Assembly: GCA_008360975.2 (NCBI GenBank)
Contig: CM039182.1
Span: 51,162,491 to 51,226,490, forward strand
DNA from: Lichenostomus cassidix
Lineage: Eukaryota > Chordata > Aves > Passeriformes > Meliphagidae
DNA length: 64,000 nt
Direction: 5' to 3'
Below are positions 1 to 12,030 of the stretch, in pieces. Every line of letters begins with the position of its first letter. Positions within the stretch are counted from its first letter, which is position 1. The position numbers and the translations under genes are program-made. The notes under the pieces were generated by a model. It did no database searches and was not told the origin of the DNA. It saw only the letters and a program-made list of their open reading frames with translations.

Positions 1-2523
1 CAGCCAAGGACACCCCACCACAGAACTGTAAGGGAAATCAAAGGGAAGTTGTCAGGGCTCATGGAGACGTGCAAAGGCACACACGCTGTCACTGATACAG
101 GATATGTATCCTCTTTGTGGGCTGGCAGGCAGAACATACAGGGTCTGATGCACCAGGTCCTGAGTAGCTAGGGACCTTCCTGTACAAGACTGTCTGCCAG
201 CAGGCTGCAGCAGGAGCCACAGTCCAGGCAAGGCTCCCTGCTTTGGATCATGATCTGCATCCCTTGGGGGAAAAACCAAGGTTTTTAGGGAGACCCTTTG
301 CAACAAAGAGGCTCTTCCCTGTGCAGTGTCCTTCCCACCTGCTGACGTTGCAGGATGGGGTTAACCTCCTGCACAGGCTGCAGGCTGGCTCATGTTGAGG
401 GGTGTGGGATCCACGTGGGATGAGGCACTGTGCAGTGGGGTGGGGATCTGATGGCTGGGAAGCATTGGGTTGTACTTGTGTTGCCCTGCTGGTCTTGTGA
501 CAGCGTGGAAATGTGTTGGGGGCGGGGGGGGAAGGCTACTACAGTAAAGACTGACAGCCAAAGTTAAGTGAAATGTGAAATACAAAGCTCACGATGAACA
601 GATTCTCTTGAAGAAGAGTTTTTCCTTCATTGAATTGTTCACTGATGAGAGTTTGTATTTAGTTTGTATTTCCTTATTTTAACTCCTGGAGGCAGAATTC
701 AGAATTATTAAAACCACAGCATGTGCCAAACACAGTGCTGGCACTAGATGCAAGTGACTATTAGATCATTGAAGAGATTTGCTAGACCATTTTAGTATAA
801 TCTTTTGAGGGCCTCTTGCATTCCTGCAAATACAAATCCTTTCTTAGAGATATGATAGTTTAGTTACTGATTTCACACTTCCATGGGGATGATACCACGG
901 TGCACACTGAGGATTACGGTAGTTCAGTTATGGGAGGAGAAAGGTTAGCCTGATGCTTGTGAATGTTTTTTCATACCGTTTTAAAAGATGAGAAGATTTT
1001 ATGATTTTTCAGAAGACAAGTGATTGATAGTCCTGCAATCCTTCTTCATACACAAAATAAATGTGTCTGGATCAAAACCAGCACACATTTTCCTCCAAAG
1101 CATCAGTTAACAGATTGCTTTAAGAGTTCTAATGCACTTTTACTTACTCAGAAGAGCATGGTAACAGTCCAGAGTAGAGACAGAAAATCTGAGGCAATAA
1201 GGAATTCCAGTGACCCTGATCTGAAATGCAGAAGGAATTGTAGAGTTTTGCTCCAGCTGACCAGCAGCAGCACAGTGGGAGTTGTTGGTGTCCCCTCTCT
1301 ACCTGAGGCACAGTGAGTAGTTTGACCAAGCTCATACATTAACATTCAGCACAAAAGCAAGAAGTCAAATTCAGATTGCTTGGGATCCAGCAGTTCACAT
1401 GGATTTTTTAGATTTGGTTTCTTTGAGCAAAAAAAATTAAGTCAATGGTTATGAAGTTTATGTTCCACAAAACTAATGCTAGATTGTGTTATACACACTC
1501 TCAAGCATTCCGTTTACCTGCAAAAGAGGGCAAAGTCAAAGCCTTATTTTTTGAAATAAATAGTTATTCAACCAGAGATGTAAACGTAAGTCAATAGTAA
1601 AATCAAGCTTAAAATATTTCCAGCAGCCCCACTCTATTACTGGATTTTGAAATTATCTTTCTCATTTCCAATTTACCATCATATATGTTTCTTGCTTTAA
1701 GCAGACAACTGCAATCTGTTTGCATACTTATTGTCATTAGCAGAAAGAATTAACCTCTTACTTGAAATAAAAAGCACTACAAATAGAGAAAGCACTTGGG
1801 TGAAACTGTGAGAAAATGAAGATAAGCAAGAAATGCTTTGTGAAGGAGCTGGAGCAATGTAATATAAACATTAGTGGAGTCAGTGAGGTGAGGATGAAGT
1901 TGATGGAAGGTTGTCCTCTCAGGTACACAGACTGGATGGCAACCTTTGACCAAGAGCTCTTGTTGCCAGGAAGAGTCAGATGGCTGAAGCAACAAGAAAA
2001 TTCTGGCTAGAGTAAAGAGGATTCCACCTGAGCAAAGTTCAGGTGCTGATCTGTGGTTCAGCATATCATTCCTACAGAAATGAATGCCATACCTTTTATG
2101 TAAAACACTGAGCTAGGGAGCCAGGATAATCAACTGAAATGGACAATATCTTGCTACCTATTTAACATTGGATTGTGGGATTTTAGTAGTTCATTAAATT
2201 ATATTGCAATTTTGAGGATGATATTAAAAAAATTACTTATCTGGCCAGGATTAGAGCTATGGGCAAATGAGTTAAAATCTACTCTGGCCCATTTGTTATC
2301 AAGGGAAGTGCTTGCTGTGTTTTAAAGTGTTCAGTACTGAAGCTGATACAAAGACTAGAAAATAATTTAAACCACATCCTGAGCTGACAAGTTGCCCTAT
2401 GAAGAAGAAAATGCTTTTCTTGTAAACTGGTCAAAATTGATGAAGTGACAAACCAATAAAGCAATAATAAATGTGCCATTCACGTTACAACTTAATTGTT
2501 CTTTTTTCAACACAAGATACTTT

Positions 2524-2554
<31 letters not shown>

Positions 2555-2555
2555 C
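2524..2555. repeat. (TA)n microsatellite
   Basis: An alternating TA run of about 17 bases is followed by GTATATATACATAT. Confidence 0.95.
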
Positions 2556-5340
2556 ATAAACTTTCAACATACAGTGCATATTGCTACAATAATTTTGTTG
2601 TGTATGTCATATTCATTTGAAAATTAAGGGAATAGTCTTAGGAATTATAGAAAATTAAGAAAGGCTGTGGAAGACGAAAAGATTTCAGTGAAGTGAGAAG
2701 GTTCTAAAAACCCACTATGTTCCAATCAGATACTTAACCTGTAATTGGCATACTAATATCTTGAATATTTGCAATATCTCCACGATCTCAGAGTGGGGGA
2801 GGTTTAGTTATGACTCCAGAGCTTTTACAGCATCTTGATTACTCTTGCCTTCCCTTTTTCCTTTAGGGCAGATTTTTTTTGCAGTTCATTCGATGCTCCT
2901 GGTTGTTGTCAGTAAATGTGTTTCCTTTCATCAACCCAACTCTCTAAGACTTAGGCATGTTTGTTTGCAAGTTGTCTGGCTGAAAGTGAGCTCATGGGGA
3001 AGAAAGTCCTTTGAGTTGTCTGTCCTCTCCCTGGGGAGAGGATTTCTAATCAGAGATGATGAGCATGGTTTTGAAAAGAGTGGGCATCGTCTGCTATCAG
3101 TTTGAGCATTGGACTTCACTCTTATATGCCATGGTGATGGTGACATTGGGAAGTTAGATATTGCAGTCTTTTCACCCACTCCAGGCAGTTCCCAGCTTCC
3201 TGTGTCCTTAAATGAATGTTCCTCGGTCATACAGTGAAAATCTTTGTATTTAACCCCTTCACACTAGAAAGAAGAAGCTGGGCCAGCTTCACAGCATTTA
3301 GCGAGCCTGCAAACAGTTGACAGCAGGTTGTCTTTAATAGTCTCTGGGAGAGTGGAAGCAGGAACCTGAGCAACTTCATTCTGCTGTGGTGGGAGCCTCA
3401 GCTCCCCTTGGTTACTGCACCATCTAAATTACAGCTTGCGGGAGAAGGCAGAAATATCTCCTGGAACTGCCAGCACAAAGTCTTCCTTTATGCTTTCCTT
3501 CTCCTTTTAACTGCCTAGCTGTTTGGTAGTGACTTCTAAAACTTTCTCAAGACATAGTAACATATGGGTGTACCATTTAAAGATTACTGGATCCTACCCT
3601 TTGATCTTCAACTATTTCTAACTTAAAGCTTGATAGCCTTTAAAGATACTGTGCATTTAAGTCTGGGTATAGATAGTCCAAGAGAATATGCCTGCAATGA
3701 GCTGGTTCTTGTAGTTATTTATTATTTTATGTCCTTTTTTTTCAGTAAATGAATGACACAGTGGGAAAACAAATTGTGTAAGGGGACTGGTGATTGGACA
3801 TTTAAGTGAAGCATAGACATTTCAATGGAAGTACAGTGTGTTAGTCAAATGTTGCCTGCTGGGCTCATTAGCAGTAAGAGGATTAATTCTGTAGCTTGTG
3901 CTGTGCAGGAAATTGTAGCAGAAAAACAAATGGCCTTTCCTCTCTGCAGTGTGGGAATAGCTAAATGTCCAGTTCTTGGGTACTCATTTTGTCTTAGGTT
4001 CTGGAATGACAAAGAGTTGTGTTCATGCCTTCATGGCACATCCATTTTCTTAAGTGCTTGGCAGAGTGAGAGGGCAGTGATTGCAGGAAAGAAACTGATT
4101 GTTTTGTTAGTTTGTGATTTTTTTATTGTGGGGTTTGGATTTTTTTAACAGAGTTGACAGCTTTAGGATGGAAAGGTTCTTAAGGTTTTTGTTGCACTTA
4201 GCCTCTCTGTGGTTTTTTTTGTTGGTGTTTTTTTTCTTGTTGGGATTTTTTTTTTTTAATAAAGAAAAGGCTGTAAAAGTCCTACAATGTCTGGATGCCT
4301 GCCACTTCTGTCAATATGATCCAGTGAAAGGTGGTACTGTAAACTGTCACAGAAGTGCAGAATTTTAGCTTTTCTCTCTGTCTGATCTTCTTATACTCCA
4401 GCTAGTTTTGTTTGCATACTTGTCACACACTTGTGTTTTTCATTTCTACAATCCATGGAAACCCCAAATAATAGTTAGATTCCCTGTTCAGGTATCTTTA
4501 TTGTCCTTCTCCCAACATACATCAGCCCCATACCTCTGATTTATGAATGCCTTTTCAACATATCTACTCCTTGCTGTATTTCTTCTTTTTTGGTAACCAG
4601 TACACAAGTCTGCACTGTTACAATTGAATAAGGAGTAGGACTTTGAGTAGGAGTCTGTATTACTTGAAAATATAAGCAGAATTTTTTTGCTAGATTTTTC
4701 TTCAACTTGTAGTGCTCTGGCAGTCTCTGCCACAGAACTCTGCAGTTACTGAGCACTTCATTGCTTGAGCTGGGTTCTGTACTTCATGGGAAGTATATGT
4801 GTGGTAATAACAGAGCAGGGTTTTTCTGATGTACTGGCAGTTTTACCAGGGAAAGAAGACACATTCAGAATGTTATCACATCATTTCAATTCCAAGTCAA
4901 AGGAACTCTGTATTTCCTTAATTCTTACATTTTATATTCTACCAATCATCAAAGCCAAAACAAACAAGTTAATGTATGGTGAGACAGATAGACACCGAGA
5001 AACTATACAGTAGTTGCTCAGTTTCTTGAAGACTAGTCTGGGCTAATATTTAAGCTTCAGTCTCATTGCTTAGAAGAAAAACATCTTTTGTCAAGCCACC
5101 TTAAGTTCACTGTGGTTCCAGGTTAGTGTAGCAGATTTTACCCATGGTCTCTATAGGGGAAGGAGGGGAGCATTTTACTGTTGGTTGCCTGGTAGGGAAC
5201 TGGTGGGTGTTGTGGGTCTTAGCAGTGTTATTTTCAGAAAATTGATGCACCTTTTAACTCATTGTCATCACCAGTCAAACAAAAGCAGTTTGTTTCTACA
5301 GGGGAATCAATAACAGGGAAAATATATTATGGTATTATGG

Positions 5341-5850
5341 TGTCCTAGGTTGCAATATTGATGTAGTTAAGTATTCTATTACCACCAGCTGTGGGCCATT
5401 AGCTGCTATCACCCACTCCGGATGACAGGCAATGGGCCATCCTTAGCTATTATCACTTGCTAATGGCCCACCCCGCATGACAGGCAATGGGCCATCAGGG
5501 ACCCACCGTGTGACTCGTGGACTTATCTCATCCCATTGTGAGATGCTCTGCCAAGGAGGGAGGAGCCAGGTGTTCCCACCTGGATATAACCTGGCCTTGG
5601 AACTGCCTGAGCTAGCCCTGTCTACTGGGTTCCCAGAGGACCAGAGCTACTACTGGATCTTCAGCTGGAGACTAGACCTTCACAGGATCACCGCTTCAAC
5701 TGGACTACTTCCGTTGGACTGCTACTACCACCCTAACAGGGTGTTAGGTTGTATCTGACTTTGTCAGTGCTTTTCCTTGTATTATTTCACTTATTTTTAA
5801 TTTCAATCTTGACTTGTGATCTCCCACTGGTTTGTTTTCAAACCAAGACA
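5341..5850 (+). mobile_element. Solo LTR of an endogenous retrovirus, 510 bp, 5-bp target duplication
   Basis: The element starts TGTCCTAGGTTG and ends AACCAAGACA, the TG...CA ends of a retroviral LTR. It is flanked by an identical 5-bp TATGG at 5336-5340 and 5851-5855. A TATA-like ATATAA at about 5584-5589 fits + orientation. GGGCCAT occurs three times (5393, 5434, 5489), and a 20-bp string starting ATGACAGGCA is repeated exactly at 5422-5441 and 5477-5496, so part of U3 is tandemly duplicated 55 bp apart. A small hairpin GGTTTG/CAAACC lies at 5829-5844. No internal retroviral sequence flanks it, so it is a solo LTR left by recombination. The TGTCCT start and 5-bp duplication suggest an ERVL-like or class I group; the family assignment is inference. 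Confidence 0.82.
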
Positions 5851-7261
5851 TATGGCTTAGCTGGGAACACATGCTTTTTACCTTTTGCTATTTTGTCTTC
5901 TGTTTAAGGATAGGTTTTCCTACCATTCATATTCACTTGGTTGTGCATTAGGTCTGTGTGATCTGTAATCTGCACAGAAAATTCATGCTGTCAGCAGTAC
6001 AAGGACAGTTTTTTTGTTTCAGTGTTTGCTGCTAGTGTAATGTATTATATTGATCCACTCTAACCCCTGAAGAATTTTCCTGGTGGTAATGAGAAAAATT
6101 GTATATCTCTTCAAGGAAGTAAAAGACCTTAATTTTCATGCAAAACTATATTCAACAGAATCATAAAGCCCTAGACCTGGTAATAAAAATAGAAGCTGAT
6201 GCTATTAATACATCATTCCAGATACACAGAGCACCATTATGTGGCTCCTGGGTTGAGTAAAACTTCATGTAATCACAGAGACCATAGACTTAAGCTCTGT
6301 AAAGTTGGAAACTTCACCAGATGGCCATTGTCAAAGCAGCTTCTAAAGCCTTTAGAGCTGAAATGTTTCAGGGCCCTAGATATGACTTAGTGTTAGCTTT
6401 TTAAAATACAATTACTGAACATAACTGATCTACATTATGGAAGTAATAATAACAATACTTTTATCTAAGGACCCAAAAGCTCTTAACCAAGGCTTTTGAA
6501 TACTCCCTTTCTGCTTATAGGAAATAAAGTGTTCAGAGTCTTGAACAACTGTGTGAGAGAATTGAGCTGGAACAGTCCAACTCCATGGCATATTGCAAGC
6601 AGTCAGGTGCTGTTTTCTGTGTGTCTACGCCTGGGAAAGGAGAGTGCTCCTGTGGCTGTCTCTGTCCCTGACAGCTGGGAGATGATGTTCCAGTCACTCG
6701 GGGTGGAATGTCCTCTACAGCAGTACTTTTAATCTGGAGCAGGGCCAGCCTTTGAGTGGTACTGTTTGTACATTGAAATGCTGTGTGGCAGGAATGAGTA
6801 TGACACATAATGACCTAACCTGAAATTTTCTTTATTTGCTCTGTAAACTGTGAGGATATTACTGAAATGATGTAAAGAACTGGGGATTCTATGGCCCAGA
6901 TATACCACACTTACCTGAGTAGCTTGGATATGGAGTGATATATCTTAGACCCTTTATATTCAGGACAGACAGGTAAGTACCTTCTGAGACTGGCCTGTAT
7001 TTTAGGGAAAATGGTTATGCCCTTTTAAAAAGTACCACATGTTGGCCATGAATTTATGGTGCTTTAATACTCAGCCTCAAAATCACGTAATGGTATTTAC
7101 CAGTAATGGGAGTAAATAACTGTATTTGACATTTGCTTTTCTGCAGTCAGTAGTTTTTTTTTTTCTTTTTTTTCTCCCAAAGTGATTTTATTGTGTCTTT
7201 TCACGGTCTGCAGATCATTCCTGAGAGTTTTCTTGGTGACTGTTTTTGTTCTGTCTTTTAG

Positions 7262-7408
7262 ATTGATTTGATTGTGACTTTGGGAGGACTTGGAGGACGC
7301 TTTGACCAAACAATGGCATCTGTGGAAACGCTTTTTCATGCAACAAATATCACTCCTTCTCCAGTGATAGTTATCCAGGAGTGCTCACTGATTTACCTGC
7401 TTCAACCT
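7262..7408 (+). CDS. TPK1: TPK1 internal exon A: end of thiamin pyrophosphokinase catalytic domain (partial gene)
   Basis: Thiamin pyrophosphokinase 1 is a cytosolic homodimer that transfers pyrophosphate from ATP to thiamin, making thiamin diphosphate. The exon reads through 49 codons without a stop. It begins [16 protein letters not shown] and ends SLIYLLQP. The LGG-x-GGRFDQ stretch is the signature at the end of the catalytic domain, and its Asp matches the magnesium/ATP-site Asp at about residue 133 of the human enzyme (numbering from memory). Seen in sequence: an acceptor AG at 7260-7261 after a T-rich tract, and a donor GTAAGT at 7409. Length is 147 nt, so both ends are phase 0 if the upstream exon ends on a codon boundary. 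It matches roughly residues 119-167 of a 243-residue protein. The match to TPK1 is unambiguous by family knowledge. The upstream exons, with the earlier metal-binding Asp residues, are outside the window. Confidence 0.96.
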
Positions 7409-8163
7409 GTAAGTGTTGGAAAAGTTACTTCGTAATAAAACTGACCTTCCACCCACCCTGATGCCGTAGGTCTTGAACCATTAAATGCTCTCTTTCTCAG
7501 CTGTGTTCTGTAGGGTCAGAACTAAAATATAAAATAAATTGGAGGCAAGTGGACAGCAAATGATGGGCTCTGAATTCCTGCCTTGGAAAAGACTGTGTTT
7601 AATTTGTTCAGAATAGATTTGTTTAAAACGGGAGAAACAAGAAAACCAGAAAGTACGAAAACTGAATTTGGGTAAACATAGGATATTGATTATAAATGGG
7701 AAAAAAAATTAAATTAACATTTTAAATAAGATTCCAGTACGTTTAAATTTAGCACACAGCCCTTTTGCAGGTTGAGTAACAATAAGGATGTCTGCAATAA
7801 GAGGAAGAAAGAAATGATGTAAGAGGATGTTATGAGGGAGTTCCTGACATACACATCAGGCAGAGCTCTTATGCAGTCTGAGTGGTGCAGTTCATTATGA
7901 TGGGAATCCATCCAGCATCAACAGGGGAATTTATTTAAGATGTGTTATTTCTGTGGTTTTTCAGATCTGTTATTGCATTTATTGATTCATAAAACAGCAC
8001 ACATGAAAGATCTTGCTGATCTTCTGCTTCTGAGATTTAAATTAAAGGCAAATCTAAACATCAAACACTGTTCTCTAACAGTGATTAATTTATTTTTTTG
8101 AAAATACCTTTTCCCCTTGGCAACGTTTCTAAAAGCTTACCTAACTTTCCCACTTTCTCTTGG

Positions 8164-8220
8164 AAAGCTTATTCCAAATAACACAATTCCAAATAAAAAG
8201 CTTATTCCATATAATACAAA
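8164..8220. repeat. 33-bp imperfect tandem duplication
   Basis: AAAGCTTATTCCAAATAACA at 8164 recurs as AAAGCTTATTCCATATAATA at 8197, a period of 33 bp. It is a local duplication with a few substitutions. Confidence 0.8.
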
Positions 8221-10439
8221 TAACATTCACAGGTGAATTTGACACAACCTTGCCCCAGATATGCTTCATTGTAATTTGAGAAAAGCATTAATGAGGTTCT
8301 ATGAGATTATGGATTCAAAGCCACGGGGGCAGATGCTCTATTAACAATTTGAAGCACTGTGTCTGCAGGAAAGGTAGTAGGCACAGGAGCTCTTCTGCCG
8401 GTGTGATGAGGAATTACTCTGATCATTAGTTGCACAGCTAAATGGATAGAGGCAGCAGAGTGAGGGGCAAAGAGAGCTAAAGGATAACTGTGGTTAAAAT
8501 GTAAAAATGAGGAGTAACTTGCTTGTGATTGATCTGTGAGTGAAGTCCTTCACTGACTACTGTAAATTTCCTTTAGGATATTTTTAAGAACATGTTGAAG
8601 AGCTGAAATAAGGTGGAGAATTTCCAGTTTAGCTTACAAACCTCTTGCTCAGACTGGAAAGACTTTTAATTATTTTCATTCATCTTTCTCATAAGTGCCT
8701 TTAAAATGCCATGCCTAAGGTTACTTTCACAAGTCTTCCATGAATAATTAAACCCTTTACAACTTTAAAAAAATTATCTGTGCATTTTAAATAGAAATGG
8801 GAGGTTGCTAATTGTTTTGTTTGCTGAAAACTTCTCTGTTCTGTTTTTAATAATGCCATTCAAAAAGCATTTAATTTTTTTTTTTGTAGATGGGCATAAC
8901 TCCACAGGAAACTTCAGGCAGTTTCTAGTATACAGAAAAAGGGGGCAGATATAGGGGCAGGCCATTTTACCAGTCTTAGTGCTTTGACACAAAATTGCTT
9001 TTCATTGTTGATTTAAACCTGTCACTGTCACTATCTTCAGTCAACTCTTGTGGTACCTCCAGACAATAACATTAATCCTGCATAGTTGTTTTTCTCTAAA
9101 AAAGTGAGTAGTTGATGAACTGAAAGAAACAAGCATCCTAAGCTTGGAAGTACTTTTTTTTTTTTCCTTTTTCTTTTTATGGAGTTCAGCCTTATATTTT
9201 TCTCTTGCAAACAGCCACAATCATGACATTCTCTCTTTTCCCCCTCTCCCCTTTGTAATTTAAAATCAAGGTAGGAGGGAGTTTAACACAGCGGGGGACC
9301 CACTGACTTTTCGAAATGCAAGTCTGGAAACTGTGCAATAAATGAAGCAAGGTTTTGAGATTCAAATGCTAATGCAAATGATAAAGTTGAGAGCATGTCG
9401 CTTTTCCTATAAATGTAGATTGGAAACCTTTCTCTCTTCAGGAAGAAGAATCTGATCTTCGTTGGGTCCTTTGGATAAAATATATATGAGCAAAACATAA
9501 TTAATGGTTTTGCTTCCAAATAACATTAGCCTTTGGTTCAGTATAGCAAGAGAGTGGTTCTCTGTCATGTGTACCTAGGCAGAGTCTAAAATATTTGGAT
9601 ACAGCAGATAAACTGGTAATTCCATAAGAGCCCTAGGAAGGATACCAAGGGAAATGACAAGTCAAGATGCTGAATTTATAGTTACTAACTCAGAAACTGA
9701 GAGGAGGATGATGTGAGTATGTATCTAAGTACACCATAGCATCTGTTAATTGCTTTGAGAGAGAGTGATTTCATATTGTCACACCGTTGGTATAGAGGGT
9801 TACATTAGAAGAAATATATCAATATTTAACACATTTGTAAAGGGTCCACAGCATTATAGGAAACATGCTGATGGATTTGCTAAAAGTCTTCAGGGTGAGA
9901 AGAGGAAGACAGCAAGGACAATGCCTGATTTGGGTTCCACTGCAGACTACCAAGCAAGGTGGACCAGGTAAACAAAGCCTTTTTTCATCAGCCAATAACA
10001 TTCCAAGTACTGATGGTAAGAGTAATTAGCACTTTGAGTATTGAGGCATTTCTTGGGAAATAGATGGACAGACAGTGCAAGTTTTTAAAATATATAGATA
10101 AAAATGTTTTGGCATGGAAAGTGAAGAAAGATAAAAGGAAGTAAACTCTCTTATGTTCATTTGTGACCTTTAAGGATGAGGTCCTGTAAGGGAAAGAGAA
10201 AAAAGATGGGAATAATTACATCCCATAAATAGCTGTCTCCATGATCTCTATAGAGAAATTTGGTGGGAGGCTAAAATGTAGATATATGCACTGCAGGTGT
10301 CTGAATTTAGATAAATGAATTCCAATATATGTCAAACTACTAAACATGTTTAAGAAAAGAAAGCAGGCATGAAATGAGCTGCACCTATGGAAGGGCCCAA
10401 ACAATGAGAACATAATTTGTGACTACAGAATTTGTAAGT

Positions 10440-10580
10440 TGACAGTGAAAGATTTTCTCTTGTCTGAATGGGAAAGGAAAACTAATGACAAGCAGCCTAA
10501 ATGAGCACTTTTGCTCAATCTTCACTAAAGCAAAATATTCCTTTGAGCAGATAACCAACACAGTTAAAATCAGTGCCAAA
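10440..10580 (+). mobile_element. Probable degraded LINE (CR1/L3/L2-like) ORF2 relic
   Basis: Translation at 10497-10532 gives LNEHFCSIFTKA, which resembles the (V)LNEFFSSVFTKE block found just before the reverse transcriptase in CR1/L3/L2-like LINEs. A preceding NDKQ-like segment is readable after one frameshift. No other conserved block was found nearby, so this may be a small old fragment or chance similarity. Confidence 0.38.
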
Positions 10581-11489
10581 GTCTGAAGACTGTAAATTGC
10601 TTCAGAGAAAAAGCAAATAAATGATTGAGCTGCCTTTGATTCTGCCAACTCCAAGGGCTGTTACTTTTTTTGTGCCATGCAACACTAATTAGGATAGGAG
10701 TCAGAAATAAGGAGACTTTGTAAGAATTCTAGGACGTGATGCTTGTTCTGAAGCAATTTCTAATGTGATGGTTGGAATTAAAAAAAAAAAGAAAAGAAAA
10801 AATGTACCTGTATACTGAATAGATGTCATATTTCTTTCTGTAGTGGAGGAGGGAGGAAAGCCTGAATTTTTAATAAGGAGTAATCAGTCTTTATAAGCAG
10901 GATATTTTATGCAAGAGTTCATACATTTTATGTTTGAAATTTGGTAATATCAATTACCATTAGACTATACTCTGGCTGAAGAGCATAAGGCCCTTAGAGT
11001 CATGTTTATCATGCCAGCCATGCTCAATATGAATGGCTTAAGGTTTCACATACATACTTTCTCATTTTCTGGTTGTGTGCTTCTCAGGAGTACAGAAACA
11101 TTAGCTTCTGTACACTGAGCATAAATTATCTTTTATCTGTGAGTTTTATGGCAGTTTGTAATACAAGGTAATAGGATTTATGACCAAGAAATGAGAAGAT
11201 GTCCAAGAGTTAATGAGGCCTGTCTTTTACATATACTGAGCAGTTCAGTTTTCCTCACACAGGATTCCAGCCCTAGGATGTAGAGAAGAATTGCTGCCTA
11301 CACATGAAAATGTGTTACAGCAGCATATTTTTGTCAGTTAACTAACTCTTTTGAAAGAGTGTGTGAATACTTTGATAACCCTTTTTCTTGCACCCAGCTT
11401 TTCTTCTGAGTGCATGCTTGCCTTCCCTGTGAGAAATGATGAATAATTTAACATTGTAGGTAGTGGCCCTGCAGCTAAATGTGAGCAAT

Positions 11490-11675
11490 AAGAATCAGGA
11501 ATCCCATCCCTTAGTCTTGGCTCTTTACCACCATTTCCTTGAAGAGAAGTATATTGGATAGTCTTTTCATCTCACAGTCTCCTAGATTGTAAATTGGGTA
11601 AAACCCATGTCCTTCTCTGAATGGGTACTGTGAGGCGTTTAGTTATTTACAAAATGCCATTACATCCTCAGCTCT
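11490..11675 (+). mobile_element. CORE-SINE (MIR-type) relic
   Basis: Blocks follow the MIR/CORE-SINE order: TTGGCTCTTTACCACCA, then a TCATCTCACAGTCTCCTAGA segment (the CTCAGTTTCCTCATCT region), ATTGTAAATTGGGTAAAA, then GGTACTGTGAGGCGTTTAGT and TATTTACAAAATGCC (the GTGAGGATTAAATGAG...GTAAAGCGC region). All are diverged, as expected for a very old insertion. No target duplication is visible. Confidence 0.55.
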
Positions 11676-11983
11676 GCACTGGGGTGGAACGTAGTATCAT
11701 GGTAATAGTAACAACAGTATTAGCAAGGCCCTTAATTAACATAAATATTGTGACACAGGAAGCTGTGCAGATAATTAGTTAGCACGGTCCTGAGCACGGT
11801 TTCAGTGGGAGCCAGCCATCCTGCTCACAGATGGTGTCTGGGCACACTCTGGGTTTAGCACAGGCCAGGAGCTGCTTCCGAAGCGTTTGGAAAGGACCAC
11901 CTTGTCTTGGGGCCAAGAGACAACAGCCACATGCACATGAGCACTGCTGTGCTGCTTGGCTGGAGTTCCAGAGGTATTACCTG

Positions 11984-12030
11984 AGCCATTTTACAGGTGC
12001 AGACAGAGGGACTTGACTGAAGTCAAGTGA
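11984..12030 (-). mobile_element. Possible MIR-type SINE core, short
   Basis: CCATTTTACAGGTGCAGACA followed by GAGGGACTTGACTGAAGTCA resembles the reverse complement of the MIR core (CCATTTTACAGATGAGGAAA and onward). Only about 45 bp can be followed. Confidence 0.4.

Larger units (their letters stand above)
1..7261 (+). other. TPK1: TPK1 intron, 3' part (upstream end outside window)
   Basis: No exon was recognised here. The preceding TPK1 exon, expected to carry a DQDHTDFTK-like motif, was looked for and not seen. Bases 1-540 are GC-richer than the rest and hold a G5-C-G8 run at 518-531, but no repeat family was recognised there. A TA-type microsatellite sits at 2524-2555, T-rich stretches at about 4190-4255 and 7150-7180, and a solo LTR at 5341-5850. 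Short open frames across the region show no recognisable protein. The intron ends in a good polypyrimidine tract and AG at 7260-7261. Confidence 0.85.
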
